Origin: Paraburkholderia kirstenboschensis
GTDB taxonomy: Bacteria; Pseudomonadota; Gammaproteobacteria; Burkholderiales; Burkholderiaceae
Assembly: GCF_904848585.1 (NCBI RefSeq)
Contig: NZ_CAJHCR010000018.1
Coordinates: 1-64,000 of the forward strand
DNA length: 64,000 bases
Direction: 5' to 3'
Shown here: one piece after another, positions 17,844 through 27,020 of the stretch
Position numbering within the stretch: position 1 is the stretch's first letter
Layout: every line of letters starts with the position of its first letter
Program-made: the position numbers and the translations under genes
The notes under the pieces: model-generated
Told to the model about the DNA's origin: nothing
What the model saw: only the letters and a program-made list of their open reading frames with translations
The model's database searches: none

Positions 17844-19391
17844 ATGACAACGAGGGTTGCACGAATAATAGGCACCGGCCTCGTCGTCCTGTTCGCGGGC
17901 TGTCCAGCGAAACAACAGGAGCAGCAGACGCAGACTCAACCCGCTTCGGCGCCGGCCCCGACTTCCGCTCCGGCGGCAGCATCTATAGCGGCCGCAGCAT
18001 CGGCTCCGGCCCCGGCCTCGACGCCCTTTTCTCAGGCCCAGCAATTTCCGCCTGACGAAATCGAGGCTCTGGTGGCGCCGATCGCGCTCTATCCCGATTC
18101 GCTGTTATCGCAAGTCCTGATGGCTTCGACGTATCCGCTCGAAGTCGTGCATGCTGCCCGCTGGGTGAAGGCGCACCGCGATCTGAAGGGCGACGCGGCC
18201 GTGAAAGCAGTACAGGACCAGCCGTGGGACGTTAGCGTCAAGTCATTGGTGGCATTCCCGCAGGTGCTGGAACCGATGAACGACAAGCTCGACTGGACCC
18301 AGAAGCTGGGAGACGTGTTCCTCGCAAATGAAAAGGATGTGCTTGACGCGGTGCAGCGATTGAGGGCCCGTGCGCAAAAGGCTGGAAATCTGACATCTAA
18401 CGCGCAACAGAAGGTGATTGTCGAGGCGCCCGCCTCAAGTCCGGGCGGCCAGTCAGGCCAGGCGCCGCAAAGCATCGTGCGCATCGAACCTTCTAATCCC
18501 CAGGTCATCTACGTGCCGTCTTACAACCCGACCGTCGTCTACGGAGCTTGGAGCGCTCCGGCTTATCCACCAACCTACTGGCCGCCCTACCCTGCCTATT
18601 ATCCCGGCGCCGCACTCGCGACCGGGTTCGCGTGGGGAGTTGGCATCGCCGCAGCCGGCGCAATCTTCGGCAATTGCAACTGGAATAACAATGACGTCAA
18701 CATTAATGTCAATAAGGCCGCAAACATCGACCGCAACTTCGACCGTACCACGGTAGAGGGCGGCAAGTGGAAGCACGATTCGGGACACCGTCAGGGTGTC
18801 GCGTACCGTGACAACGCAACGCGTGACAAGTACGCCCGGGGTGCGCCGGGTGGCGACGCGCGACGCGACTATCGAGGACGCACCGACGGCGCTGCCGGGA
18901 ACGCGAACGTAGCCAATCGGGCCGGAGCCGCAAATCGCACGGGACGCCAAAACAATGTGGGGGCTGCCAACCGCGCAGGACGAACGAATACTGCGGGGGT
19001 AAGCGATCGGTCCAACCAGGCCAACCGCGGTGCAGCAACTGGCAATCGGGCACAGACCTCAAACCGCACAGCCGCTACCAGCAATCGGGCACAAACGTCC
19101 AACCGCAATGCCACAGCCAGCGATCGTGCGCAAGCGTCCAACCGGAGTGCAGGAACGAGCAATCGGGCCCAGGCGTCAACTCGTGCCGGCGCAGCACACT
19201 CGCAAGCCGGTAACACAGGCGGCGGTTACTCGGGGGCAGGACGCGACTCTGCATTCCAGGGCGTCGGCGCAGGCGCCGCGACGCAACGCGACTCCAATCG
19301 TGGGCAATCGAGTGCTCAGTTCTCGAACTTCAACCATGCGGGTGGTGCAGCCCGTGGCGGCGGCGGTGCTCGTGGTGGCGGCCGCCGCTAG
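17844..19391 (+). CDS. DUF3300 lipoprotein with 13-residue repeats
   Basis: This protein of about 515 residues begins with an export signal ending in a lipobox (VLFAGC), so it should be a lipoprotein. An Ala/Pro-rich linker leads to the DUF3300 domain: EIEALVAPIALYPDSLLSQV, STYPLEVVHAARWVK, VKSLVAFPQVLEPM, and VIYVPSYNPTVVYG, which is followed by a Pro/Tyr-rich patch. The C-terminal third is low complexity, rich in Asn, Arg and Ala, with four tandem 13-residue units and a Gly-rich tail. DUF3300 proteins are exported and of unknown function. ATG 17844 was chosen over the GTG six bases upstream because gggaag is better spaced. A paralogue lies at 24.4 kb. Confidence 0.85.
   Translation: MTTRVARIIGTGLVVLFAGCPAKQQEQQTQTQPASAPAPTSAPAAASIAAAASAPAPASTPFSQAQQFPPDEIEALVAPIALYPDSLLSQVLMASTYPLEVVHAARWVKAHRDLKGDAAVKAVQDQPWDVSVKSLVAFPQVLEPMNDKLDWTQKLGDVFLANEKDVLDAVQRLRARAQKAGNLTSNAQQKVIVEAPASSPGGQSGQAPQSIVRIEPSNPQVIYVPSYNPTVVYGAWSAPAYPPTYWPPYPAYYPGAALATGFAWGVGIAAAGAIFGNCNWNNNDVNINVNKAANIDRNFDRTTVEGGKWKHDSGHRQGVAYRDNATRDKYARGAPGGDARRDYRGRTDGAAGNANVANRAGAANRTGRQNNVGAANRAGRTNTAGVSDRSNQANRGAATGNRAQTSNRTAATSNRAQTSNRNATASDRAQASNRSAGTSNRAQASTRAGAAHSQAGNTGGGYSGAGRDSAFQGVGAGAATQRDSNRGQSSAQFSNFNHAGGAARGGGGARGGGRR
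19041..19196 (+). repeat. Four tandem 39-bp coding repeats
   Basis: Units begin at 19041, 19080, 19119 and 19158. Each encodes a 13-residue motif of the form (G/S)-(N/D)-R-A-Q-(T/A)-S-(N/T)-R followed by four small residues. The copies differ at the nucleotide level, so the array is not very recent. A similar but separate Asn-Arg-rich repeat occurs in the second DUF3300 gene. Confidence 0.85.
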
Positions 19392-19586
19392 TTCCGTGTA
19401 CGAAGGGAAGCGATCCTGGTTGAATCAACATTTCATAGACCTGATCGCCCCGGACGAACGGCCTCCCCGCGCGTCGCCATTCAAGAGTCGATTTCCGTCC
19501 GGGCGGTGCAGGCGAAACCGCAGCCAGGTTCAAGAATGCTCACCTGGTATCCGCGCCATTGTGACGCAGCCTTAATCCACGGGCGG

Positions 19587-19789
19587 TACTCGGGTTGTTC
19601 GCGGGCTGGACGATGCGGTCAGCTATGAGTTGCACGTCGGCGGCTTCACACGCCATCGCTCGAGCGGTGCGTTGCATCCCGGAATTTGCCGGTCTAATCG
19701 AGAAGATTCCGCACCTCCGCCAGCTCGGTGTCACCCACGTCGAGCTTCTCCCAGTAATGTCCTTCAATGAGCAGAATGCTCCGCCCTGA
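19587..19789 (+). pseudogene. glgX: glgX (glycogen debranching enzyme) remnant
   Basis: Two frames together spell an internal segment of GlgX-type debranching enzymes: DAVSYELHVGGFTRHRSSGA, then after a two-base loss FAGLIEKIPHLRQLGVTHVE, followed by LLPVMSFNEQNAPP. Only about 65 of roughly 700 residues remain. It is a fossil of a GH13 gene for glycogen or trehalose metabolism. Confidence 0.8.
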
Positions 19790-20212
19790 CGGCTGTACGG
19801 CGCTTGTAGCAGTTCCGCAGCGATTGAATTCGCAGCTGACGTCGATGGCCCACCCAGGCCGGCCGCGCGAACGCTGACTCATTCAAAAAGACGCTCCAGG
19901 CACGCCCCATCCCGTGCACGCAGCGATCGACTGGCGACCATTTCCGATTGAGCCGGTTGAAACTGCCTCAGCCTTCCTTCGATCAATTCCCGGCACTCAC
20001 AAGACGACCCCCATTCACCTTCAATAGGTTAGCGAATCACAAAATCGTTGCCTATGATCTAGCTAGGCCAACGCAAGTCCGTTGCAGCGCATAGCCTTGG
20101 CAAGCTCAGGCTTTTCCTCTGTATCGCTAGGCCCCTGAACCTATGTCAATCGGCGCCAGCGAAGACCGGACTTGCGCCACCCGATCAAAACGTTCCAGCC
20201 GAGTGTCACAAA
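19790..20212. other. Region without a recognisable gene
   Basis: This 420-bp stretch lies between the glgX and sulP remnants. No frame with a recognisable protein and no structured element was found. It is probably decayed sequence. Confidence 0.4.
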
Positions 20213-20464
20213 AGGAGTCGACGTGACATCGGCCGATATGCTTCGCGAGTTGTTCCGCAAGCAGCGAGGTCCTGGCCTCGAGTTGCACTTCGCCGAGCTG
20301 AAGGATCCTGTGCGTGACAAGCTCAGACGTTTCGTAATGAGGGACATCTCGGGGACGCGCAATTCCCTCCAACGATAGGCAGTGGGGTCGATGACCACTT
20401 GGGCAGTCGTGCACTCGACGCGCATCGTGGCGACCCCGACCGCGCGCCGTTGGGCGAGACGTGA
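20213..20464 (+). pseudogene. SulP transporter STAS-domain remnant
   Basis: The frame reads VDVTSADMLRELFRKQRGPG and then LELHFAELKDPVRDKLRRF, a clear match to the C-terminal STAS domain of SulP anion permeases. A one-base shift then gives NEGHLGDAQFPPTIGSGVDD, the usual FPT(I/V)G end, stopping at 20464. The membrane part is absent. It is a C-terminal relic, now disrupted. Confidence 0.8.
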
Positions 20465-20648
20465 TCGGCCGCGGCTCGTGCATGGGAATCCGATCTCGGC
20501 GGCGCAGATCCGCGTCATCACGAACTGCAGCAATGGATGCTCCCTCAATCGGCGAAGGCTTTCCTGGATCTGGCTCTGTACGAGCATGCGAAGGCGGCTT
20601 GGCACGATAGCTGGCCGTCGATTCAACCAAGAACGGAGGAGCGTGTGA

Positions 20649-20918
20649 ATGATCGATTCAAGAAGCGAACTGTGGAGACGGAAGGGCGCAATGCTGGCCG
20701 CCGCCGGGCTTCTGGTGTTATCGGGCGCGGCCCTCGCCACTACCCAGTCGCAACAGCGCCAACAAGGCAGGAATGCCAACCAGGCTGCCAAACATGAAGC
20801 GCGCACGGGCAAGGTCGATTGCCGGGCCGCGAACCAGAAGAGCAATTCCCAGTGCAGGCAGGACAAGCGCGGCACGAAACAGGAAGGTCGTCAGCAAAAA
20901 AGGGACATCAAGTACTGA
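20649..20918 (+). CDS. Small exported Gln/Lys/Arg-rich protein, unknown
   Basis: The 89-residue product has a hydrophobic segment (MLAAAGLLVLSGAALAT) followed by a polar stretch rich in Gln, Lys and Arg with two Cys (VDCRAANQKSNSQCRQDKR) that could form a disulfide outside the cell. An ggagga ribosome site precedes ATG 20649; ATG 20691 is an alternative start directly at the signal segment. It faces the outer-membrane protein gene. I do not recognise the family. Confidence 0.6.
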   Translation: MIDSRSELWRRKGAMLAAAGLLVLSGAALATTQSQQRQQGRNANQAAKHEARTGKVDCRAANQKSNSQCRQDKRGTKQEGRQQKRDIKY

Positions 20919-20987
20919 CACAGAGTGCCGGTCGAATGCCGTCTTGCTGCAGCGGAGCAAGCATCGCCGCCCGGCACGCTTTGTCGA

Positions 20988-21809
20988 TCAGAACTTGAAG
21001 GTCACATTCAAGCTTGGTCCGCTAAAGCGCAGCGTTTGTACGAGCTGATTACCGGAGCCGTAAAATGCGAGGTACCGATACAGCAGGCCGACATCGACCC
21101 ACTTTGCCGCATAGGCGAGCCCTGTCAGCGCCTGCCATGTGAGCTTGGAGCTACCCGTCCCCACGTCGAGATAGAACGGGATGTACCAGGCGCCGTCCTC
21201 GGTGATATTTGCACGGCCGCGCACGCCCGCAAACCCGTCGAAGATGTTCTGCATCTGCGCAACATGAAAGTCCGAACTAGCCCCTGGGCCCGAGCCACCC
21301 GTCGTGCCGATTGCAGCGTCGAGTGTTCCTTTCACACCGAGATAGCGCAACCCCGCGATCGCGTCGACGTGTCCCCACTCCTGACGCACGACGGTGCGAC
21401 TGCCGCCCAGTTGCACCAGCGTTCCCGCGAAGCTCGTCTGAGCGTCCTGTTGTGTTTCACGCGTGCCGAGCACACCGCTCGTCGCATTGACAGAGCTATC
21501 ATGCCGGCCGAAGTTAAGGTAAATAGTGTCGGCGAAAACACCCCACTCGCCCTTGCGCGCTTCCCCCTGCAGCATCAAGGCGAATCTGAGGTCCTGCAGA
21601 TGGTTGTATCTGCCACTAGACGCGTCGTCGACGCCGCCGCCGGGCACCGTGAACCGGAGCGTCCCGCTTACGGTCGGCAACCACAAGTAAGGCCCCACTG
21701 CGATCTGCCACTGGCCGCCGGAGTCGCCCGGAGGGGAGTCGGACGCCAACGCCCAGCCACTTATTGCAGCCGTCGTCAACGCGGCGATGCATTTTGACCG
21801 TCGAGTCAT
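20988..21809 (-). CDS. Predicted outer-membrane beta-barrel protein
   Basis: This 273-residue protein has a cleavable signal (MTRRSKCIAALTTAAISGWA, then LAS). Its mature part is built of alternating strands with aromatic girdles (WQIAVGPYLWLPTVSGTLRF, WGVFADTIYLNFG, VDAIAGLRYLGV, VDVGLLYRYLAFYGSG), and it ends in Phe (LNVTFKF), the usual signal for BAM-mediated insertion. This points to an outer-membrane barrel of about 10-12 strands, role unknown. A gggag ribosome site lies just before ATG 21809. Confidence 0.8.
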   Translation of the reverse strand: MTRRSKCIAALTTAAISGWALASDSPPGDSGGQWQIAVGPYLWLPTVSGTLRFTVPGGGVDDASSGRYNHLQDLRFALMLQGEARKGEWGVFADTIYLNFGRHDSSVNATSGVLGTRETQQDAQTSFAGTLVQLGGSRTVVRQEWGHVDAIAGLRYLGVKGTLDAAIGTTGGSGPGASSDFHVAQMQNIFDGFAGVRGRANITEDGAWYIPFYLDVGTGSSKLTWQALTGLAYAAKWVDVGLLYRYLAFYGSGNQLVQTLRFSGPSLNVTFKF

Positions 21810-22224
21810 GATGCTCCCTCCTGCCTTTCCAAAAACTTTTAGATCCGCGCGGCGGCGCTTGCATGGTCAAAGTTCGACCTGAATAACGTCCCTGCGCAGC
21901 CGAAGTTCGCCGCTGGCGCGCGCGGTGCACCCCCCGTTGGCCGGGACGACGTGTGATGGCAATCTGCGTACGTGGGTTGCACGCCGCCGCTCTCCCGGCG
22001 CTCTTTTATGAAACCTTCAGCACTACAGGAGCGGAGTGGTTGCAGATAGTACAAAGACTCTGCGCAGCAAACACTGTGAAGACATATTGAACGAGACGCA
22101 AGAAGAAAGGTGGTGTCGAATGACAGAGACTTGCCTGCCCCGAGCTGCGGCGGGATGCGCGAATCGGCATCAAAGTGCCAAGATGAAGTCTCAACCTTCA
22201 TCAACACCAGCAGGAGGGAAAGTC
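21810..22224. other. Region without a recognisable gene
   Basis: These 415 bases upstream of the outer-membrane gene hold its promoter region. No coding content was recognised on either strand. Confidence 0.4.
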
Positions 22225-22308
22225 ATGTCCATTGTCACCACCGGAATCGATCTTCCGAAGAACGTCTTTGCAGTCCACGGGGTGGATGAAGTTGGCAAGG
22301 ATCGGGAC
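22225..22308 (+). pseudogene. IS110-family transposase N-terminal stub
   Basis: The frame starts MSIVTTGIDLPKNVFAVHGV and continues DEVGKD, the N-terminal RuvC-like strand with the first catalytic Asp (GID) of IS110-family transposases. Similarity stops after about 26 codons. An aggaggga ribosome site still precedes it. The remainder of the element is missing. Confidence 0.78.
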
Positions 22309-22309
22309 A

Positions 22310-22848
22310 AGCAAGCGTCAAAGAGCCCCCCTCGCTGCCGCAATCGCCGGCATCGCATTTTCTGTTTTACTGATTACCAGCCTTCTGCTGCTGCGGCGTT
22401 CTGTTCCGGTCCTCCGTTCAGAATCGGGCGACTGTTCTGGATTCTCCTCAGCCTACACATCCCGATGACAATTTCGGTGTATCGTCAATGACCGGCGCGG
22501 GTGACTCTGACGGAAAAGGTGATGCTTGATTTGCCGACGGGGGAATGTCGATGAACTCGGTGCCAACCGGACCCAGCATTTTTTTGACGTTCGCAGCGAT
22601 GCGTACGCAAATGCAGAAGCTGCCCCACAGGACGCCCATCCCGACGAGCGCGCCGGCGCGTCGCGCGCAATATTGCAAGCGGGGTCAAATCGTCGAGCAT
22701 TATCGTTGAAGAATCCTGCTGCACCGGGCGCCGACACTCTGTCGTCAAAGCTTCTTCGTCTTCCCACCTATTTGGCCGGCTTGAGTATTTTCAAAGTCGA
22801 GTTGCGTTCCACACTCGTCAACGTCTCTTGCGAACTAACGCTTCAACG
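22310..22848. pseudogene. Probable membrane-protein fragment and decayed DNA
   Basis: Directly after the IS110 stub the frame reads RAPLAAAIAGIAFSVLLITS followed by LLLLRRSVPV, which looks like the N-terminal transmembrane helix of an integral membrane protein. The frame then breaks. From about 22460 to 22680 both strands are partly open but nothing recognisable is encoded. I judge this a decayed junction zone. Confidence 0.4.
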
Positions 22849-23313
22849 TCACATTGCGCGTTCCTGACTTTTGTCGTCACGCATCAGTAAGACGGCGCAC
22901 GTCGAAAGCCGCAAGAAGCGTTCCGCAACACTCCCCAGCACCAGACGTCTCACGCCGCTGCGCCCATGCGTACCCATCACAACGAGATCGGCGTGAACCC
23001 GTTCCGATTGCCACTGGACAATAGAGGCGACATCGCCCGACGAGGTGCCTGGTTCAACCAGTTCAGCGTGACACCTGACACCAGCCTTTGCACACGCCTG
23101 CTCCGCTTCAGCGAGTGCTGATCTTCCGCTCCTGCGCATGGCGTCCACGAGTTCAACCGGATCAAGATCGGAGTTTGAAAACAGGGGAGCGTCGTCCACG
23201 ACGTGAATTGCGTGCACGACGCCCTGTGTCGACGCTGCAAGACGCACAGCTTCCCTGAGTGCCAGTCTCGACGAACTGCTCCCGTCGATGGCAGCAAGGA
23301 TAGTCCGGTACAT
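22849..23313 (-). CDS. Universal stress protein (UspA family)
   Basis: This 154-residue single-domain Usp protein opens with MYRTILAAIDGSSSSRLALR and contains the ATP-binding signature G-x2-G-x9-G-S as VMGTHGRSGVRRLVLGSVAE, followed by STCAVLLM. It is therefore of the ATP-binding Usp type, made under stress and growth arrest. ATG 23313 was chosen because ggaggg lies six bases upstream; the frame extends further but without conservation. It lies upstream of no co-directional partner, and the DUF2950-DUF3300 pair is encoded on the same strand 130 bp away. Confidence 0.9.
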   Translation of the reverse strand: MYRTILAAIDGSSSSRLALREAVRLAASTQGVVHAIHVVDDAPLFSNSDLDPVELVDAMRRSGRSALAEAEQACAKAGVRCHAELVEPGTSSGDVASIVQWQSERVHADLVVMGTHGRSGVRRLVLGSVAERFLRLSTCAVLLMRDDKSQERAM

Positions 23314-23443
23314 GGCGCACCCTCCAATGTCTGCTGTCGTCCGCGATACCCTTTCGAAAGGCAATGGGCCCGAAGTCGTGAAATCGTGTCGCGAGCAACC
23401 ACTTATCGATGCGTTGGCGTGGCGCGACTTCGGATTACACCGG

Positions 23444-24373
23444 CTATTGAATATCGGGTTCGGCGACTTTCGTCCAGCGAGGATCCGGGTCGAACGATGT
23501 CATCGCTCCGGCTGTTGCGGCACCCTCAGGCCCGAGGTCGCGCTCATAGACCTGTCCTGCGTGGCTCACCATGAAGCTCTTGATACCTGTGTTCCCGTAC
23601 CGGACCGGCCACGCGATGACTGCAAAGCCGCCGAACAGCTTGCCGTCAACAACGTAGTCGTAGGCGCCGCCCGGGGCGTGCGGCCCTTGTGATTCGAGCA
23701 ACTTGTAGTGATACCCGAAGTAGCCGGGATTTTTGGCATTACGTGCGCTCGCGTCCACGAACGCGTCGCCGAGCGGACTCGGTGAGTCGTCCGGTCCCGT
23801 CGGCCAGTACAGACCGTCGTGCTTGCCTCGCGAGCTCACCATCCTTGAAGCGTAGGCAAGCACACCTTCGCCATCGTGATTTGTCTGGGCATACTCGCGT
23901 TGCGCATCGTAGATTGCGAGCATCGTCTGAATGACGGCCAGCTCGTTGCGGCCGATGCGACGCACCCGCATCACCTCGGCGCCAGCGCGCGTGTCGAAGT
24001 GCCATCCCTGATTGGTCTTGACGAGTGGGATCGGGAATGTCCAGCCGTCGTCGCCTACGGCGATGTGCGCGTGTTGTGCATCGATCGGCTCGATCGCATG
24101 TGACTTGGCCCACTGCGTGAGAAACGCCTCCCGCACCTGTGCGCCGACGGGCGGAATCAGATCGCGGAAGTCGTTTCCGAAGATCGTGCGCAATGCGTCC
24201 TCCCGGTCTTTCACGACTGCGTCGCCAAAGGCATTCATTGCTGCCTCCGCAGAACTGAAATTCTTTTGCGCATGAGCCGCAGGCGCGATTGCGAACGCGA
24301 GTATCGCTGCGGCCACGAGGTTAGCGAAAATGACAGTCAGCCACTTCCGAAAAATGCCTGAATTGAGATTCAT
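23444..24373 (-). CDS. DUF2950 exported protein
   Basis: The 309-residue protein has a signal peptide (AAAILAFAIAPAAHA) followed by a DUF2950 domain: KNFSSAEAAMNAFGDAVVKD, WTFPIPLVKTNQGWHFDTRA, IGRNELAVIQTMLAIYDAQR and GLYWPTGPDDSPSPLGDAF. The function of DUF2950 is unknown; it is typically encoded next to DUF3300, as here, with only 12 nt between them. A 47-bp piece of this gene (24124-24170) is exactly repeated at 30063-30109. Confidence 0.88.
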   Translation of the reverse strand: MNLNSGIFRKWLTVIFANLVAAAILAFAIAPAAHAQKNFSSAEAAMNAFGDAVVKDREDALRTIFGNDFRDLIPPVGAQVREAFLTQWAKSHAIEPIDAQHAHIAVGDDGWTFPIPLVKTNQGWHFDTRAGAEVMRVRRIGRNELAVIQTMLAIYDAQREYAQTNHDGEGVLAYASRMVSSRGKHDGLYWPTGPDDSPSPLGDAFVDASARNAKNPGYFGYHYKLLESQGPHAPGGAYDYVVDGKLFGGFAVIAWPVRYGNTGIKSFMVSHAGQVYERDLGPEGAATAGAMTSFDPDPRWTKVAEPDIQ

Positions 24374-24385
24374 GGTTCTCGCTCC

Positions 24386-25700
24386 TTATCGCCGGCCACC
24401 GCCGCCACCGCGCATACCACCTCCGCCACCGGAGGGTCGGTTAAAGCCTGAGCCCTGGATGCTGGATCTGCCCCGGTCATAGCTGCGCTGCGTAGCACCG
24501 CCGGCCCCCACGCCCGAGAATGCGCCGTCACGCCCGCCGCTGTAACTGCCGCGATTGCCACCGTTGACACGGTTCAGGTCGCCGGTGCCGGCGCGGTTCG
24601 ATGCAGAGCGATCTGCAGTCGTTGCGCGATTGCCGCCTGCTGACCTGTCCGCAACCGACGCCCTGTTCCCTGCACTGCTTCTGTCTGCGGTTGTGGCGCG
24701 ATTGCCCCCGGTCGTGCGGTCAGTTGCGTTGGCGCGCGTGCCCGTGTCGGTACCACGCCCGCGGAACTGCGAACGCCTGTCGGCACCCGGCGCCTGACCG
24801 GCAAATTTGTCGCGCGTCGCATTGTCCCGATAGGCGACGCCCTGGCGATGGTTCGCATCATGCTGCCAGCGGCCTCCCTGTCCCTGCACCTTGCTGCTAT
24901 CGAAGTTGCGGTCGACATTCCTGGCCCTGTCGGAGTTGATGTTGACGTCGCCACCGCCCCAGCACGAGTTGCAGTCGCTGAAGATCGCCCCGGCGGCAGC
25001 GAGACCAATACCCCACGCGAATCCCGTCGCGAGGGCCGCGCCTGGGTAGTAGCCAGGGTAGTAAGCCGGGTATGGCGGCCAATAGGTTGGCGGATAGGCC
25101 GGATAGCTCCAGGTGCCATAGACGACCGTCGGGTTATAGGCGGGCACATAGATTACCTCCGGATTGGCCGGTTCGATGCGTACCACGGTCGTCTGGCCGC
25201 CTGCGGGCGGCGGCTCGACGATCACCTTCTGCTGCTCATTCGACTTCAGGTTGCCCGATTCCTGCGCACGCGCGCGCAGTCGCTGGACGGCGGCGAACAC
25301 GTCCTTTTGCTGCGCAAGGAAAGCGTCGCCCAGCTTTTGGGTCCAGTCGAGCTTGTCGTACATCGGCTCGAGAATCTGCGGGAACGCCACCATCGACTTC
25401 ACGCTCGCATCCCAGGGCTGGTTTTGTACCGCCTTCACGGCGGCGTCGCCCTTCACATTCGGATTCGCTTTTACCCAGCGCGCCGCATGTACGATCTCCA
25501 GCGGATACGTCGATGCCATCAAAAACCTGAGCTAACACAGAGTCGGGGTAAAGAGCGATTGGCGCGACGAGCGCTTCGATCTCCGCTGGCTTGTATCCCG
25601 CAGGGTTCTCGGGTCCACGATCTGCGTAGGCTGGCATTGTGGCCAGCAGAAATAGCCCCAAAAGAACCGCTCTCCTCCACCGTTGATTCCAGTTGGTCAT
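24386..25700 (-). pseudogene. Second DUF3300 gene, interrupted by a one-base frameshift
   Basis: The gene starts at ATG 25700 with a signal peptide (MTNWNQRWRRAVLLGLFLLA, then TMPAYA) and DUF3300 sequence EIEALVAPIALYPDSVLAQV. It then shifts frame at a run of five A at 25521-25525 (five T on the coding strand, where four keep the frame). It continues as MASTYPLEIVHAARWVKANP to the stop at 24386. The rest is well conserved, including VIYVPAYNPTVVYG, an Asn/Arg repeat region and a Gly-rich tail. A sequencing error, recent mutation or slippage-dependent expression could each explain this. It is upstream partner to DUF2950. Confidence 0.85.
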
Positions 25701-26108
25701 GGCTACTCCTTCTGGCAGGCTGTTGGCGCGGAAAACATTACGATCGTGATGTTACCTGGCGATGCTTGCGCGGCTAATGTTCCGGATGGTGGTGGTATTA
25801 ATTCGGGCAATGAAATAACGGGAGAAGAGTCAATCTTGAACGCCGCCTCTCAGAGCCGCAACCATTCTCTGAATGCGGGTCTCAGTCGCGTAAAAGACAT
25901 ACCAGCAAAACGAAAGCAAAAATGACAGGTGGTCGCAACGCGGCCCGCTCGACGCCCGCGAAGTCTGGTCCCGAGTCGACGGTTCGGTCCTGCTGGTTTG
26001 CCGGAACTGGAGCTGTTCGGAAGCTTTGGTTTTCTATCGTAGTTTCTGACGCGTATAAAGCAAGCGTCCTCTTGGGCGCCATATGTGGCCGGGGTAGCAC
26101 GGGGGCTA
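25701..26108. other. Region without a recognisable gene
   Basis: About 400 bases upstream of the second DUF3300 gene hold its promoter region. No coding sequence or structured repeat was recognised. Confidence 0.4.
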
Positions 26109-26400
26109 TCAGCGGAATGCGTAAGTGCCCCCTCCGTAAGTGACCTGGTTGCGGGTCCGCGTTGCGTTCCAATCGGGCTGTCCGAAGCGTCGCTTATCAG
26201 GCGCAGGTAGTAGACCATCGCCCCCGCGTACCAGCTCGGGCTGATCTGATAAATCGCGGCGAGCCAGCTTGTCACATGGTTCAATCCGCCACCAGGGGTG
26301 AATTGCGGCAGTCCGCTCTTTGTGGAAACGCCGTCACGCCGTAGTACGTCTCGTTGAACCTGCAGCTCACCCTGGTCCCGCCAAGTCCGCCGCCCACGAA
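26109..26400 (-). pseudogene. MipA/OmpV-family outer-membrane protein remnant
   Basis: Read on the minus strand, three frames together give the end of a MipA/OmpV scaffold protein: RFNETYYGVT, then GLPQFTPGGGLNHVTSWLAA and WYAGAMVYYLRLISDASDSP, then after a shift TRNQVTYGGGTYAFR and a stop at 26109. The C-terminal Phe-Arg end is typical. At least two frameshifts and loss of the N-terminal part show it is dead. Confidence 0.7.
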
Positions 26401-26436
26401 ATCGGATACCGCAATTGTTGAGCAACTCCGGCAGGC

Positions 26437-26908
26437 GCGAGAGAAGCCTGGATTGCCGTTCCTGATGGTGGAGGCGACTGAAGGGGGGCTTCTCAATGTC
26501 AATCGGGCCAATCGCATCATCCAACGGCTACGCGAACTCGACATCTCTGTCGCAATCGATGACTTTGGTACTGGATACTCCAGTTTGTCGTACCGGGGCG
26601 CGCTGGAAGCGGCTTATCTGAAGATCGACAAATCCTTCGTGTCCGCAATCGGCAGTGACGCGGTAACAAGGCCTGTCATTGACCGCATCGTCGCCATGGC
26701 GAACGATTGCGACCTCATGCTGATTGCCGAAGGAGTCGAGAGCGAGGAGCAGGTAACCTACTTGCACGAGGTTGGTGTCCAGTATGCTCAGGGTTGGCTG
26801 TTTGGCAGACCCTTGCCACCGAACTGGTGGCTCGTGGCTGGAAAGACATGCCCTACGCTCAACCGGTGTAGGCCGATCGGCGACAGCTTCGGCGATGGGC
26901 GCGACTGA
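26437..26908 (+). pseudogene. EAL-domain (c-di-GMP phosphodiesterase) fragment
   Basis: The frame contains the second half of an EAL domain: AIDDFGTGYSSLSY, AAYLKIDKSFVSAI, MLIAEGVESEEQVTYLHEVG and YAQGWLFGRPLPP. The EAL/ExLxR signature and the first catalytic Glu and Asn are missing, and the sequence before about 26437 belongs to the mipA remnant on the other strand. It cannot hydrolyse c-di-GMP as it stands. Confidence 0.8.
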
Positions 26909-27020
26909 TGTGACCGACGCGCGACCATCCGTCGTTTCCATGGGGAGCCTTCGAACGTCCATTTGTCGATAGCCGGGTTTGCAGGTGGTTTCAATACCAG
27001 GGACTTTTGCAGGCCTTCCC

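Noticed and set aside
19041..19196. Regular 39-bp repeats considered as a CRISPR array
   Set aside because: The units are contiguous, without unique spacers, and code in frame within DUF3300.
22448..22678. A minus-strand frame that looks partly membrane-like
   Set aside because: Both strands are open there by base composition and no known protein is recognised; kept only as part of a decayed zone.
26354..26908. A functional EAL phosphodiesterase from ATG 26354
   Set aside because: The EAL motif and first catalytic residues are missing and the first 28 residues are antisense to a mipA remnant.
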